Assembly: GCF_014199435.1 (NCBI RefSeq)
Contig: NZ_JACIJP010000002.1
Span: forward strand, 350,001 to 414,000
Direction of reading: 5' to 3'
Length of the DNA stretch: 64,000 nucleotides
Origin: Sphingobium subterraneum
GTDB taxonomy: Bacteria > Pseudomonadota > Alphaproteobacteria > Sphingomonadales > Sphingomonadaceae
Shown: positions 49,548-58,186 of the stretch, piece after piece
How the letters are laid out: each line of letters starts with the position of its first letter
Numbering within the stretch: position 1 is the stretch's first letter
The notes under the pieces: model-generated
What the model was told of the DNA's origin: nothing
Database searches by the model: none
The model's input: the letters and a program-made list of their open reading frames with translations, nothing else
Translations under genes and position numbers: made by a program

Positions 49548-51149
49548 ATGGTCACGCTCCTGTCAGCAGCCACAACCCTGCTTGCGCTCGCTCAGCCGAG
49601 CACCGCTGTTCTTTCCCCGCCGATGATCCGCTCGGGCGATCAACAGGCCCCTGTCCAGCCCGGCGATGACGCATCGCCGACGACCCATACAAGCCAGTCG
49701 GTCGCCGTGGAGGCAGCGGACGGAGCTGTCCCGATCCGCAGCATCGGCTTTTCCGGTATGGATGCGCCTTTGGCTGTAGCGGACGCCGCGCGGCCCTATG
49801 TCGGGCGAAAAGCGACACGGCAAACGCTGGCGGAGCTGGCACATGCCATTTCTCGCGCTTATTCCCGCACCGGGATCGCCCTGTATACAGTGGCTATTCC
49901 CCGGCAGGATTTCGGCTCCGGCCATGTCCGCGTGCTGCTGGCCGAAGGGTTCGTCGAGGATATCGCCTTTCCCAAGGGCGCTTCTTCGCTTGTTGAGGCT
50001 TACGCCGCGCCTCTTCGGGCCGAGCGGCCCCTGCGTCGCCGTACCTTGGAGCGCTCGCTGTCGCTGATGCGCGACATACCCGGGGCGCAGGTCGATGCTA
50101 CTCTGCTACGCGGGGATGAACCCGGAGGCGTCCGCCTTTCTGTCACGCAAGAGCGCAAGCACAGCGATCTTGCGTTCGGATATGATAATCGCAGCCAGAG
50201 CGGTCTGGGCGACGGACAATTACGCGCCTCAGCGAAGCTTTACAGCCTGTTTCAGGACGGCGACCGGACCGAACTTGCCGTGCTCACCGCCGGTGACCTC
50301 AAGCACTATCGCTATGCGGGGCTGGGCCACCAGATGCCGATCGGCGCCCAGGGCTTGGTTCTGGGACTCTCTGGTTCTTGGCTGGACACCCGGCTGAAGG
50401 GGCAGCCGATTACGGGCGAGGCACAGACACTCGGCCTTTCACTCTCCTATCCTATTATCCGGGGCTACAAGCGCAATCTGACGGTAAGCGCCGGCATCGA
50501 TGGGTTGAACAGTAATGCTGCCTATCTGGGTGCGGTGGTTTCATCGGACCGCATTCGGGCGGTGCGCGCTGCGATCGGCTTTGCGGAAGCAGGTCCGAGA
50601 AGTGCGCTTAGCCTCGCTGCGACGGTCACCCAAGGGCTCGACATATGGGGCGCTCGCGGACTGCCGGGCTTTACAGACATACGGTTCACGAAGATCGTCG
50701 CCAACGCCCAGGTTGACCGCGCACTGGGCAAACGCCTGGTGGGCCGGTTGCGCCTGACGGGCCAGTACAGCGACGATCGGCTGGGCGGGAACGAGCGGAT
50801 CGTTATCGGCGGTGCGGACTTTGGCAGGGCGTTTGATACCGCCTTGCTGAGTGGCGATCGGGGAGCGGCAGGCTCGTTCGAAATGGCGCTTCGCCCGTCT
50901 TTACCAGAACGCTTCAAGGGAACAGAAGTCTATGCGTTCATTGACGGTGCGCGCATCCGCGTGCTGGAGCGCCTTGCCCAGCCAACGGCCGATTACTCGT
51001 TCGCTTCGGCCGGAGGTGGATTGCGGATGGCCTACACGCCGCGTGCTTCGCTGTCGCTCGAAGGAGCCCGAGCGATCAAGTGGCCGTTCGCCGGCCCCGA
51101 TGGCAGCTGGCGCGTCAATATAGCCTGGTCGTTGAAACTCCGCCGATAG
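49548..51149 (+). CDS. TpsB/ShlB/FhaC-family outer-membrane secretion protein
   Basis: The 533-residue protein has a signal peptide (VTLLSAATTLLALAQPSTA) and a long Gln/Asp-rich spacer. A POTRA-like region follows (about residues 70-145, with LAELAHAISRAYSRTGIALYTVAIPRQDFGSGHVRVLLAEGFVEDI), then a 16-strand-type barrel. The L6 region IVIGGADFGRAFDTALLSGDRGAAGSFEM corresponds to the Omp85/TpsB tip motif. It should export the preceding lipoprotein or a partner elsewhere. It lies 75 nt after the lipoprotein gene and is probably co-transcribed. Confidence 0.85.
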   Translation: MVTLLSAATTLLALAQPSTAVLSPPMIRSGDQQAPVQPGDDASPTTHTSQSVAVEAADGAVPIRSIGFSGMDAPLAVADAARPYVGRKATRQTLAELAHAISRAYSRTGIALYTVAIPRQDFGSGHVRVLLAEGFVEDIAFPKGASSLVEAYAAPLRAERPLRRRTLERSLSLMRDIPGAQVDATLLRGDEPGGVRLSVTQERKHSDLAFGYDNRSQSGLGDGQLRASAKLYSLFQDGDRTELAVLTAGDLKHYRYAGLGHQMPIGAQGLVLGLSGSWLDTRLKGQPITGEAQTLGLSLSYPIIRGYKRNLTVSAGIDGLNSNAAYLGAVVSSDRIRAVRAAIGFAEAGPRSALSLAATVTQGLDIWGARGLPGFTDIRFTKIVANAQVDRALGKRLVGRLRLTGQYSDDRLGGNERIVIGGADFGRAFDTALLSGDRGAAGSFEMALRPSLPERFKGTEVYAFIDGARIRVLERLAQPTADYSFASAGGGLRMAYTPRASLSLEGARAIKWPFAGPDGSWRVNIAWSLKLRR

Positions 51150-51631
51150 GAATCCCGCATGCCGCGGATGAGGCGGGATGATTGAGCACGTCCGATATTC
51201 GAGGGTCACCGGGTCGCGGCCAGAATAACCGAGACTGTCTTGTCGGGTTGGTCCCATGCGGGGAAGTGTCCACTAGGCGCAAACGAATACAGATCTGCCC
51301 AGGGAAAAAGCGGTTATGGCACGCGCCGCGCTGAACGTGATGCATCTTGCGTCTTTCTCATTATTAGAAGCGCCGACGAACAAGATCCGATGATGGGCCA
51401 CAGCCAGCTTTCTCCACCCGCCTTTCGCCGAAATCCGTTTCACTGTCGCCGGATCTTGGGGTCACTGCCGGAAATTCTCGCAGGGAGGTGGTCACCAGAT
51501 AAACGGACCCGGCGCGCTCAATTCACCGGGCATTTGTGGAACGTCGCTTAGCGAGAGCCGTTCAGGAATACACGCAACATGGATTTGCCGTCAGCCACGC
51601 TGCCGTCCGGACCCAGAATGGGAGCATGACG
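51150..51631. other. Intergenic stretch between the TpsB and PRISE genes
   Basis: A 7-bp inverted repeat (51152-51158 with 51173-51179), without a T-run, lies just past the TpsB stop. The rest has short frames with no recognised domain and no transposase. It may hold the promoter of the PRISE gene. Confidence 0.45.
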
Positions 51632-52693
51632 ATGGCGAAGAAGGCACTGATTGCGGGCGTTAGCGGCATCGTCGGAAGCGCGACAGCACAATTGCTCTTG
51701 GAGCATGGTTGGGAGGTGGATGGCTTAGCGCGGCGCGCGACGGATCAAGCGGGCGTTCAGCCTATTCTTGCAGACCTTCAAGACGCCGACGCAACCGCCA
51801 TGGCCCTTGCCGATTGCCGCCCCGATGCGGTGTTTATCACAACGTGGCTACGCCAGAACAGCGAAGCGGAGAACATCCGGGTCAACGCGTCCATGGTCCG
51901 TAACCTTCTTAAGGCTCTGCGGGAAATGGAAGGGCCGCGCCATGTCGCACTGGTTACCGGTCTCAAACATTATCTCGGCCCCTTCGGGGCCTATGGTCAA
52001 GGCAGTTTGCCGCAAACCCCGTTTCGGGAGGAGCAAGGTCGGCTCGAGATCGAGAACTTCTATTACGCACAGGAAGACGAGCTATTCGCTGCGGCGGCAC
52101 GCGACGGCTTCACTTGGAGCGTCCATCGGCCTCACACCGTGATTGGCGTGGCCGTCGGCAATGCCATGAATATGGGCACGACATTGGCTGTCTACGCCAC
52201 GATTTGCAGGGAGACCGGACGACCCTTCATCTTCCCTGGCTCGGCCGCGCAATGGAATGGCCTGACCGACATGACCGATGCTCGTCAATTGGCCCGGCAT
52301 CTGCTCTGGGCGACGACGACACCGGCTGCCGCGAATGAGGACTTCAACATCGTCAACGGCGATGTTTTCCGATGGAGCTGGATGTGGGGCCGCATCGCGG
52401 CATGGTTTGGCATCGAACCTGTCCCGTTCGACGGCGCCGTCCGTCCTCTGGAGCAGCAAATGGCGGCAGATGCCGCCACGTGGCACGCCATTGCCATACG
52501 GGAAGGCCTTCTGGAGCCCGACCTCCAGCGTCTGGCATCCCCTTGGCACACCGATGCCGATCTCGGTCGCCCCATAGAGGTAGTTACCGACATGTCCAAG
52601 AGCCGGAGAATGGGGTTCAGGGATTACCAAGCAACTGATGATGCATTCTACACGCTGTTCGAGCAACTTCGGGCTGGCGGGTGGATTCCGTAG
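51632..52693 (+). CDS. PRISE-type SDR reductase (progesterone 5beta-reductase/iridoid-synthase-like)
   Basis: The 353-residue protein has a Rossmann glycine motif ALIAGVSGIVGSATAQLL. The PRISE-family signature NFYYAQEDELF contains the catalytic Tyr (in place of the usual YxxxK); ALVTGLKHYLGPF holds the neighbouring Lys; and WSVHRPHTVIGVA follows. Members reduce the enone double bond of steroids, iridoids or small enones with NADPH. GGGAG lies 7 nt before the ATG at 51632. Context with a KstD remnant and acyl-CoA genes hints at steroid or terpenoid substrates, which is inference. Confidence 0.8.
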   Translation: MAKKALIAGVSGIVGSATAQLLLEHGWEVDGLARRATDQAGVQPILADLQDADATAMALADCRPDAVFITTWLRQNSEAENIRVNASMVRNLLKALREMEGPRHVALVTGLKHYLGPFGAYGQGSLPQTPFREEQGRLEIENFYYAQEDELFAAAARDGFTWSVHRPHTVIGVAVGNAMNMGTTLAVYATICRETGRPFIFPGSAAQWNGLTDMTDARQLARHLLWATTTPAAANEDFNIVNGDVFRWSWMWGRIAAWFGIEPVPFDGAVRPLEQQMAADAATWHAIAIREGLLEPDLQRLASPWHTDADLGRPIEVVTDMSKSRRMGFRDYQATDDAFYTLFEQLRAGGWIP

Positions 52694-52930
52694 TTTGCTG
52701 GACGTTTGGATAGCCGTTGAGCCGGTCCAACCCAGATCTACATGGGATGCGCCAATCAGCAGAGTACGGCTCATGCGGTCGAATTCCGTCTAGCTAGCCG
52801 CCATTGGTTCAGGCTGACACGCCGACCGGGTCAAGGACGTTGAGCGCCCTCAATGGAAGGTCAAAATAAGTGGGAAGCGCACTGTCAGCGTCTATTCGGC
52901 CCGAGCTAAAGACGCGCAGGGATTGATGCC

Positions 52931-53665
52931 CTAGTAATCATGATCGATAGACCCGATGCCCACCGCACGGCTGTTCAGTTTCCCCGGCTTCTGATGAAGC
53001 GACAGGTTGCCGATGCCGGCCATATCCGCATCCACCGTTCCTGCGGCGCTGATCTCGACATTGCCGACGCCATTGATCTTCACGGTCGCGTCCTTCGCCT
53101 GCACATCCTCAAGGTCGATGTTGCCGACGCCATTAGCGATGACTTCCAACTTGCCGACCGTGCCAGCGGCCTCAACATCTGTCGGGCCATCGACATTCAG
53201 GCGGAATTCCGGCTGCTGCATATCGCGCAGACGGACGGCGCCTGGTGCTTGCAGGCTCAAACCGGTGAGCCGCGGTGCGACGATCGTCACCCTGATCCCT
53301 GAATGATGCCGCTCCATTTTGTCCAGAGACAGCCTGCCATCGGCCCAGCGCAGAGCCTTCAACGCGCGGTCCGAACCGGAAATCACCATGCGGCTTTCCA
53401 TGCCGCGCCGATAATCGAGCGTTACCGGCACGTCGATGGTTAAAGGGGTGGCCCCATCGAAAGAGACGGTCCTACTCGTCTGCGGGCCATAGTCATCATC
53501 ATCGCGCCAATCCATCATCCAGTCGATATGGCTTCTGCTTCCTATGCGCTTTGCCACATCGTCTCCGCCGATGGCCCACGCACCCCCGAGGGCGACAATG
53601 GCCAGGCCGATTCCACTGGCGCTGACGATAAGGAGTTTCCTGATCATGGTCCGTGTATCCTTCAT
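52931..53665 (-). CDS. GIN-domain (DUF2807) exported protein
   Basis: The 244-residue protein has an N-terminal membrane anchor or signal (IRKLLIVSASGIGLAIVALGGAWA). A right-handed-helix-like GIN domain follows, seen in GVGNIDLEDVQAKDATVKINGVGNVEISAAG and the closing MAGIGNLSLHQKPGKLNSRAVGIGSIDHDY. These domains are proposed adhesin or sensor modules. It is the last gene of the PadR operon. The ATG at 53647 with AAGGA upstream is an alternative start. Confidence 0.85.
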   Translation of the reverse strand: MKDTRTMIRKLLIVSASGIGLAIVALGGAWAIGGDDVAKRIGSRSHIDWMMDWRDDDDYGPQTSRTVSFDGATPLTIDVPVTLDYRRGMESRMVISGSDRALKALRWADGRLSLDKMERHHSGIRVTIVAPRLTGLSLQAPGAVRLRDMQQPEFRLNVDGPTDVEAAGTVGKLEVIANGVGNIDLEDVQAKDATVKINGVGNVEISAAGTVDADMAGIGNLSLHQKPGKLNSRAVGIGSIDHDY

Positions 53666-53675
53666 CTTCCGGCCC

Positions 53676-54242
53676 TCATGCTTCGGGATCGATGGCGGGC
53701 TTGAGCACCCGATAGTGCAATCGGCCGAACCACAGGATCGCGTTCACCAAACCGATCGAGCCGATGGTCAGGAGGGCGGTTATGCCCGTCGCCGCCGCCA
53801 TCAGGCCAAGCCCACAGAGAAGCGCGGCAACCGGTCCCCCCGGAAACCCGCTGAACGGGCCGATGATCAATATGCCGCCGCCCGCCACGAACAGGCCGAA
53901 CATCGCAACATAGAGGCCGATCACCACGCCGATCACCGGCAGCAATATCGGGATCAGTACGAGGATATCGAGCGCTCCCAGCCCCAGAAAGGCGACCACC
54001 GCACCCACTGCGGACGAGGGCGTGCGCACCTCCTCCCACCGCTTGATGCCCGCCTCAAGCCTCAACTCGCGGGCAAGACGGCCGGGATCGCCCAGCGCCT
54101 CTACCACTTCGGCGTCCGAGCGACCTTCTTCGCGCGCGGCTTCGAAATGAACCTCATAGTCGTTCATGATATCGTCGATCGAGGCGGCGGGCATGCCTTC
54201 CAGCCCGCGCCGCAGCCGTTTGAGAAATTCGTCGCGTGTCAT
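53676..54242 (-). CDS. DUF1700/HAAS-domain membrane protein
   Basis: The 188-residue protein has the HAAS-domain start TRDEFLKRLRRGLEGMPAASIDDIMNDYEVHFEAAREEGRSDAEVVEALGDP, then several membrane segments (VGAVVAFLGLGALDILVLIPILLP to ATGITALLTIGSIGLVNAIL). HAAS proteins are linked with PadR regulators in signalling operons. It overlaps padR by 4 nt and is followed by the GIN gene. Confidence 0.88.
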   Translation of the reverse strand: MTRDEFLKRLRRGLEGMPAASIDDIMNDYEVHFEAAREEGRSDAEVVEALGDPGRLARELRLEAGIKRWEEVRTPSSAVGAVVAFLGLGALDILVLIPILLPVIGVVIGLYVAMFGLFVAGGGILIIGPFSGFPGGPVAALLCGLGLMAAATGITALLTIGSIGLVNAILWFGRLHYRVLKPAIDPEA

Positions 54243-54613
54243 GCCTGATCCTCCGGCTGCGCTGCGGTTTGGGGGTCGGGGGTTTGGGGGTCGGGTTGGT
54301 CGAGCAACCCGTTCACGGCGTTCGTGAAGCTGCGCCAGTCGGCAAGCTGGGTCGCCAGGCTCGCCTGACCCGCATCGGTCAGCCGATAATATTTTCGCGA
54401 CGGGCCCGAGGACGATTCGACATGGTAAGTCGCGACCAGTCCATCGCCCTGCATCCGTCGCATGAGCGGGTAGATGGTTCCCTCCCCCATATCGACTGCG
54501 TCGGCCAACCGGGACGCAATCTCATAAGCGTAACTGTCGCCGCGCGCGAGCAGCGCCAGAACGCAGAGCCCCAGGACACCCTTCTTGAGTTGGATTTCAA
54601 TCACTTCCGGCAC
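54239..54613 (-). CDS. PadR-family transcriptional regulator
   Basis: The 124-residue protein has the PadR winged helix (KGVLGLCVLALLARGDSYAYEIASRLADAVDMGEGTIYPLMRRMQ) and a short Pro/Gln-rich tail with a repeated QTPDPQT. The start is a GTG behind GAGGTG. PadR proteins usually repress their own operon by binding an inverted repeat, which is visible upstream (54661-54680). Confidence 0.9.
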   Translation of the reverse strand: MPEVIEIQLKKGVLGLCVLALLARGDSYAYEIASRLADAVDMGEGTIYPLMRRMQGDGLVATYHVESSSGPSRKYYRLTDAGQASLATQLADWRSFTNAVNGLLDQPDPQTPDPQTAAQPEDQA

Positions 54614-54638
54614 GAATCACCTCATCGCTTCGAGAAAG

Positions 54639-54680
54639 TGTATATTGCATGCTATTGTGTATTGCAAGGTAGCTTGCAAT
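54639..54680 (-). promoter_or_regulatory. Promoter and probable PadR operator
   Basis: On the minus strand a -35 TTGCAA (54662-54667) and a -10 TATACA (54639-54644) are 17 nt apart. A perfect inverted repeat ATTGCAAG-GTAG-CTTGCAAT (54661-54680) covers the -35 box, suited to autorepression. The region is AT-rich and lies 26 nt before the padR start. Confidence 0.75.
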
Positions 54681-54689
54681 GCTTTGTCG

Positions 54690-55057
54690 AGGCGCGAACC
54701 GATGGTGGGGCCGCTCTTGATTCATTAACGAAGGGCGGCTTGGCCCTGGTTAGCGTTGAAAAGCTGCCGTTTCGGTGTGTCAGACCAAACAGCCTAGCCT
54801 TTATGCCGTAGATTGCCGCCAATCGCTTCCGCACGTGCCGCCCGCATCGAGACATCTGGCCGATCCACGTCACCGATCGATGCAGACCTAGAAGAAATTA
54901 ATAGACAAGGCTGATTGCGTGATGGGGCGAGAGAGGTGATCCGCGCAGAAGGCGGCGGGTGGCAAGGGTAGCGCATTCACCAGGACAGCGGCTCTTCCAC
55001 GTCCGGACCATGGACATAAGGGTGCAGCTGAATGCCTGAGCCACCACACCCGGCCAC
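54690..55057. other. Gap upstream of padR with no supported gene
   Basis: Only frames of random character are present and no repeat or structured RNA stands out. A breakpoint against a KstD-like gene lies near 55050, so the segment was probably assembled by past rearrangement. Confidence 0.4.
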
Positions 55058-55330
55058 GTATCGCACTTGGGCGTGATGGATCAGGGACCCTATTATGCCG
55101 TAAAGATGGAATCCGGCGCTCTCGGTACGGCTGGTGGTCCGAAAACCAATGGCAACGCACAGGTGCTCGACTGGAGTGGCAATCCCATCCCTGGTCTCTA
55201 CGCCGCAGGTAATGCAATGGCTGCTGTGCTGGGGGAAGCCTATGGCGGCGCAGGAGGCACGCTCGGGCCGGGTATGACCTTCGGCTACATCGCCGGTCGG
55301 CATCTCGGCACCCATATCTCCAACCACTGA
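55058..55330 (+). pseudogene. Remnant of a KstD-like FAD-dependent dehydrogenase (C-terminal part)
   Basis: The frame reads LGVMDQGPYYAVKMESGALGT and then GLYAAGNAMAAVLGEAYGGAGGTLGPGMTFGYIAGRHLG. This is the C-terminal FAD-binding and active-site region of 3-ketosteroid-Delta1-dehydrogenase and fumarate-reductase-type flavoproteins (GNAM, YGGxGxTLGPGxTFGY). Only about 85 residues remain and a stop lies in frame just upstream (TGA at 55037). The N-terminal four fifths are absent. Confidence 0.8.
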
Positions 55331-55360
55331 ACCGGGTAGGCAACCGGCCGGGCGAGACCG

Positions 55361-56428
55361 TCACGTCAGCGCAGAGAGCGCATCGACCGCCACGCGTGCC
55401 AGAATGGGAAAGCTCTTCGCGCGGTTTGCTGCCTCTGCGTTGCTGGCAGTCCCGCGTAACACCCGGCCCTTGATTCCGTGGAAAATGGCCGCCAGCCGGA
55501 ACAGGTTGAAGCCGACGTAGAACGCATAATCCGGGATGGCATCGCGCCCTGTCCGCGCGCAATAGTCAGCGATATAATCTCGCTCCGAAGGAATTCCGAG
55601 GCTCGTCAGGTCCGCCGCACCCAGAGAGGGAACAATGTCCGGGGTCAGCCGGTACATCAGCGTGTGGTAGGCAAAATCCGCCAAAGGATGGCCGAGCGTG
55701 GACAACTCCCAGTCAAGCACAGCCAGCACGCGCGGCTCGGTGGGATGAAAGATCATATTGTCACAGCGACAATCGCCATGAACCAGCGTGGTCTCGTCTC
55801 CATCCGGGATCAGCGTGGGCAGCGTATCGACCAGAAAGTCCATATCGGGGTTGCGACCGGCAAGATCATCGGCCTGATATTGCTTGGTCCACCGGCCGAT
55901 CTGCCGCGCGAAATAATTGCCGGGTCGGCCATAGTCCTCAAGGCCCACGGCGCGATAATCGACCTGATGCAGCGCCGCCATCGTGGCGTTCATTGCATCG
56001 AAATAGGCGGGCCGGTCCGCGCGGGATACCTCCGGGAACGTGGCGTCCCAGAAGATCCGCCCCTCCACCATGTCCATCACATAGAACCAGGTACCGATGA
56101 CAGCATCGTCGGTGCAGAGGCCGTGGATCTTCGCCACCGGGAACCCCGCACGAGCGAGCGCAGTCTGCACCCGAGCTTCGCGGTCCACCGCATGCGCGCC
56201 GGGCAGCAGGTCACCGGGCGGCTTGCGGCGCAGGACATAGGTCCGCTCCGGCGTAATCAGCTTGTAGGTCGGGTTCGATTGTCCGCCGCGAAACTGTTCG
56301 ACCCTCAGTGGCCCTTTGTAATCCTCGACATGCGTGGCCATCCATCGCGCGAGGGCACCCTCGTCAAAGCCATAGCCGGGGCGTACCGCCACGGTACCGG
56401 CATTGGCGGCGGCGAGATCGCTGCTCAT
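55361..56428 (-). CDS. APH-like phosphotransferase (ACAD10/11-type)
   Basis: The 355-residue protein has the kinase-like fold of the aminoglycoside-phosphotransferase group: glycine loop and Lys in QFRGGQSNPTYKLITPERTYVLRRKP, catalytic HGDCRCDNMIFHP and metal motif VLDWELSTLGHPLADFAYH. Stand-alone homologues accompany acyl-CoA dehydrogenases and correspond to the kinase domain fused in mammalian ACAD10/11, which phosphorylates 4-hydroxyacyl-CoA. Its neighbour is an acyl-CoA dehydrogenase, 4 nt away, supporting that role. Confidence 0.88.
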   Translation of the reverse strand: MSSDLAAANAGTVAVRPGYGFDEGALARWMATHVEDYKGPLRVEQFRGGQSNPTYKLITPERTYVLRRKPPGDLLPGAHAVDREARVQTALARAGFPVAKIHGLCTDDAVIGTWFYVMDMVEGRIFWDATFPEVSRADRPAYFDAMNATMAALHQVDYRAVGLEDYGRPGNYFARQIGRWTKQYQADDLAGRNPDMDFLVDTLPTLIPDGDETTLVHGDCRCDNMIFHPTEPRVLAVLDWELSTLGHPLADFAYHTLMYRLTPDIVPSLGAADLTSLGIPSERDYIADYCARTGRDAIPDYAFYVGFNLFRLAAIFHGIKGRVLRGTASNAEAANRAKSFPILARVAVDALSALT

Positions 56429-56432
56429 CGAA

Positions 56433-57653
56433 CTAGCCGGTGGCCTCAGGATGGGCCTGCTTCCATTCACGTTTGATGGTTTTGGCAAGGCTCCATTTAT
56501 GGACCTCGGTCGGGCCGTCATAGATGCGGAACGCGCGCACTTCGCGGAACACCTGCTCGACTATTGTTCGATCAGTGACGCCGGTGCCACCCATGACCTG
56601 AACGCAGTTGTCAGCGATTTTCATCATCGCCTCGCTTACCGAAACCTTCGCCATGGAGCTTTCGACCGTGCCGAGCGAGCCGGTATCCAGCACGCTCGCG
56701 CACCAGTCGATCATCAGTTCGCATTGCTGGATCAGGATCCGGTTTTCGGCCAGCATGAAGCCAACCCCTTCATGATCGATCAGTACCTTGCCGAAGGCCA
56801 TGCGGCGGCAGGCATAATCCGTGGCGATTTCGTGCGCGCGGATACACGCCCCCAGCCAGCGCATGCAATGCGACAGCCGCGCGGGTGACAGGCGCACCTG
56901 CGCATATTTGAAGCCCTCACCGGGTTGCCCGAGCATCTGGTCGGCGGGAATGCGCAGATTGTCGATGGTCAGCGTCGCATGACCGCCGGGCATCGAGCTG
57001 TCGATCGTGTTGGGAATCGCGTCGATGCGTATGGCCTCGTCGGGCAGATCGATGAGGAACATGCACGCGCCGCCCTTGGTCTCCTCTTCTGCCGACGCCG
57101 CCATGATAATTCCCACCTTTGCTCCCAGCGCACCGGTGATGAAGGTCTTGCGGCCATTGACGATCCAGTGGTTCCCGTCCTTGCGGCAGGTCGTCTTCAT
57201 CATCGACGGATCGGAACCCGCCCCCTGCCAGTCGGCCGGTTCGGTCATGAAGAAAGCCGACCGGGCGGTTCCCGCGTGCAAGGGCTTGAGAAAGCGCTCC
57301 TTGAGTTCGGGCGATCCGACATGGCCGATCAGGTACATATTGCCTTCGTCCGGCGCGAAGGTGTTGCAGGCGAGCGGCCCAAGCGGGGACAGGCCGGAAC
57401 GAATGAGGACCACAGCGGTCTCCCGCTGGGTCAGATGGGTACCGTCTGGCCGGATATGGGGCGTCAGCACGCCCGCCGCCCGGGCCTTTTCCCGCATGTC
57501 CATCACCAGATCATCGGTCGGCCCGCCATGATGGTCGCGGCGCGTGTCCTTCTCATAGGGCGCGACGACGGTGCGGACGAACGCCTCGACCTTGTCCGCC
57601 ATAGCGCGGGCATAGGGCGAAATCGCTTCCGGATGGGTCTGGAACACGGACAT
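56433..57653 (-). CDS. Acyl-CoA dehydrogenase (ACAD10/11-like)
   Basis: The 406-residue protein has the ACAD motifs FFMTEPADWQGAGSDPSMM, GGACMFLIDLPDEAI and QVMGGTGVTDRTIVEQVFREVRAFRIYDGPTEVH; the final Glu region is that of ACAD10/11-type enzymes. It oxidises an acyl-CoA, passing electrons to ETF. Its start overlaps the VOC gene stop by 1 nt, and it is followed at once by the phosphotransferase gene. The ACAD10/11 route degrades 4-hydroxy acids via a phosphorylated CoA ester. Confidence 0.9.
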   Translation of the reverse strand: MSVFQTHPEAISPYARAMADKVEAFVRTVVAPYEKDTRRDHHGGPTDDLVMDMREKARAAGVLTPHIRPDGTHLTQRETAVVLIRSGLSPLGPLACNTFAPDEGNMYLIGHVGSPELKERFLKPLHAGTARSAFFMTEPADWQGAGSDPSMMKTTCRKDGNHWIVNGRKTFITGALGAKVGIIMAASAEEETKGGACMFLIDLPDEAIRIDAIPNTIDSSMPGGHATLTIDNLRIPADQMLGQPGEGFKYAQVRLSPARLSHCMRWLGACIRAHEIATDYACRRMAFGKVLIDHEGVGFMLAENRILIQQCELMIDWCASVLDTGSLGTVESSMAKVSVSEAMMKIADNCVQVMGGTGVTDRTIVEQVFREVRAFRIYDGPTEVHKWSLAKTIKREWKQAHPEATG

Positions 57654-58186
57654 TATTGCAGCACTCTCACCGGATCGGTTCCATCCCAGTTCCGGGCCGC
57701 TTCCCTCATCATGGCGAACAATCCCTCACTGCCCGACACGGGCTGGAGAAATTCGATGACATGACCCGGCCCCTGCCCCGGATCGACATAGATGACTTCG
57801 CCGTCATCGCCAACCTTGCCCTCGACGATGACTTCCGCACCGGCCTGCGCGCAGGCGGCGCGGGCGGCCTGTATGTCATCGACGAAAATACAGACGTGAT
57901 GCAGACGGTCGCGCACCGCATAGTCACCGGAATAGAGCGACGGCGCGTCGCTGTCGGTCTTGATCAGTTCGATCTGGATATCGCCCCAATAACCGATCGC
58001 CATGGAAAACACCGCATCCGTGGGCTGGCCACGATATTTCATGTCGCCCAACCGGACATCGTTGAGGATGAAGAACGGTCCCACCCCCATGGTTTCGATC
58101 CAGTAGGAAAGGGCGGCATCGAAATCCGTCGGGAAATAGGCCAGCTGGATGATGTCACCCAGCGCCTTGAGGGGACCGGGCTTCAT
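57653..58186 (-). CDS. VOC-superfamily (glyoxalase-like) protein
   Basis: The 177-residue protein has two betaalphabetabetabeta modules: LGDIIQLAYFPTDFDAALSYWIETMGVGPFFI and RLHHVCIFVDDIQAARAACAQAGAEV, with metal-ligand-like His and Glu residues (LHHVC, HVIEFLQP). Its reaction is not given by sequence. In acyl-CoA operons such proteins include epimerases and isomerases. It overlaps both neighbours by 1-4 nt. Confidence 0.85.
   Translation of the reverse strand: MKPGPLKALGDIIQLAYFPTDFDAALSYWIETMGVGPFFILNDVRLGDMKYRGQPTDAVFSMAIGYWGDIQIELIKTDSDAPSLYSGDYAVRDRLHHVCIFVDDIQAARAACAQAGAEVIVEGKVGDDGEVIYVDPGQGPGHVIEFLQPVSGSEGLFAMMREAARNWDGTDPVRVLQ

Noticed and set aside
48110-49573. Pro/Thr-rich minus-strand frame opposite the lipoprotein gene
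   Set aside because: It is the reverse reading of Gly-rich repeats, runs through the riboswitch, and lacks a signal, domain or RBS.
51240-51551. 103-codon frame between the TpsB and PRISE genes
   Set aside because: No domain, poor codon use and no RBS; left as intergenic.
54652-54873. 73-codon minus-strand frame upstream of padR
   Set aside because: It overlaps the padR promoter and operator, and no family was recognised.
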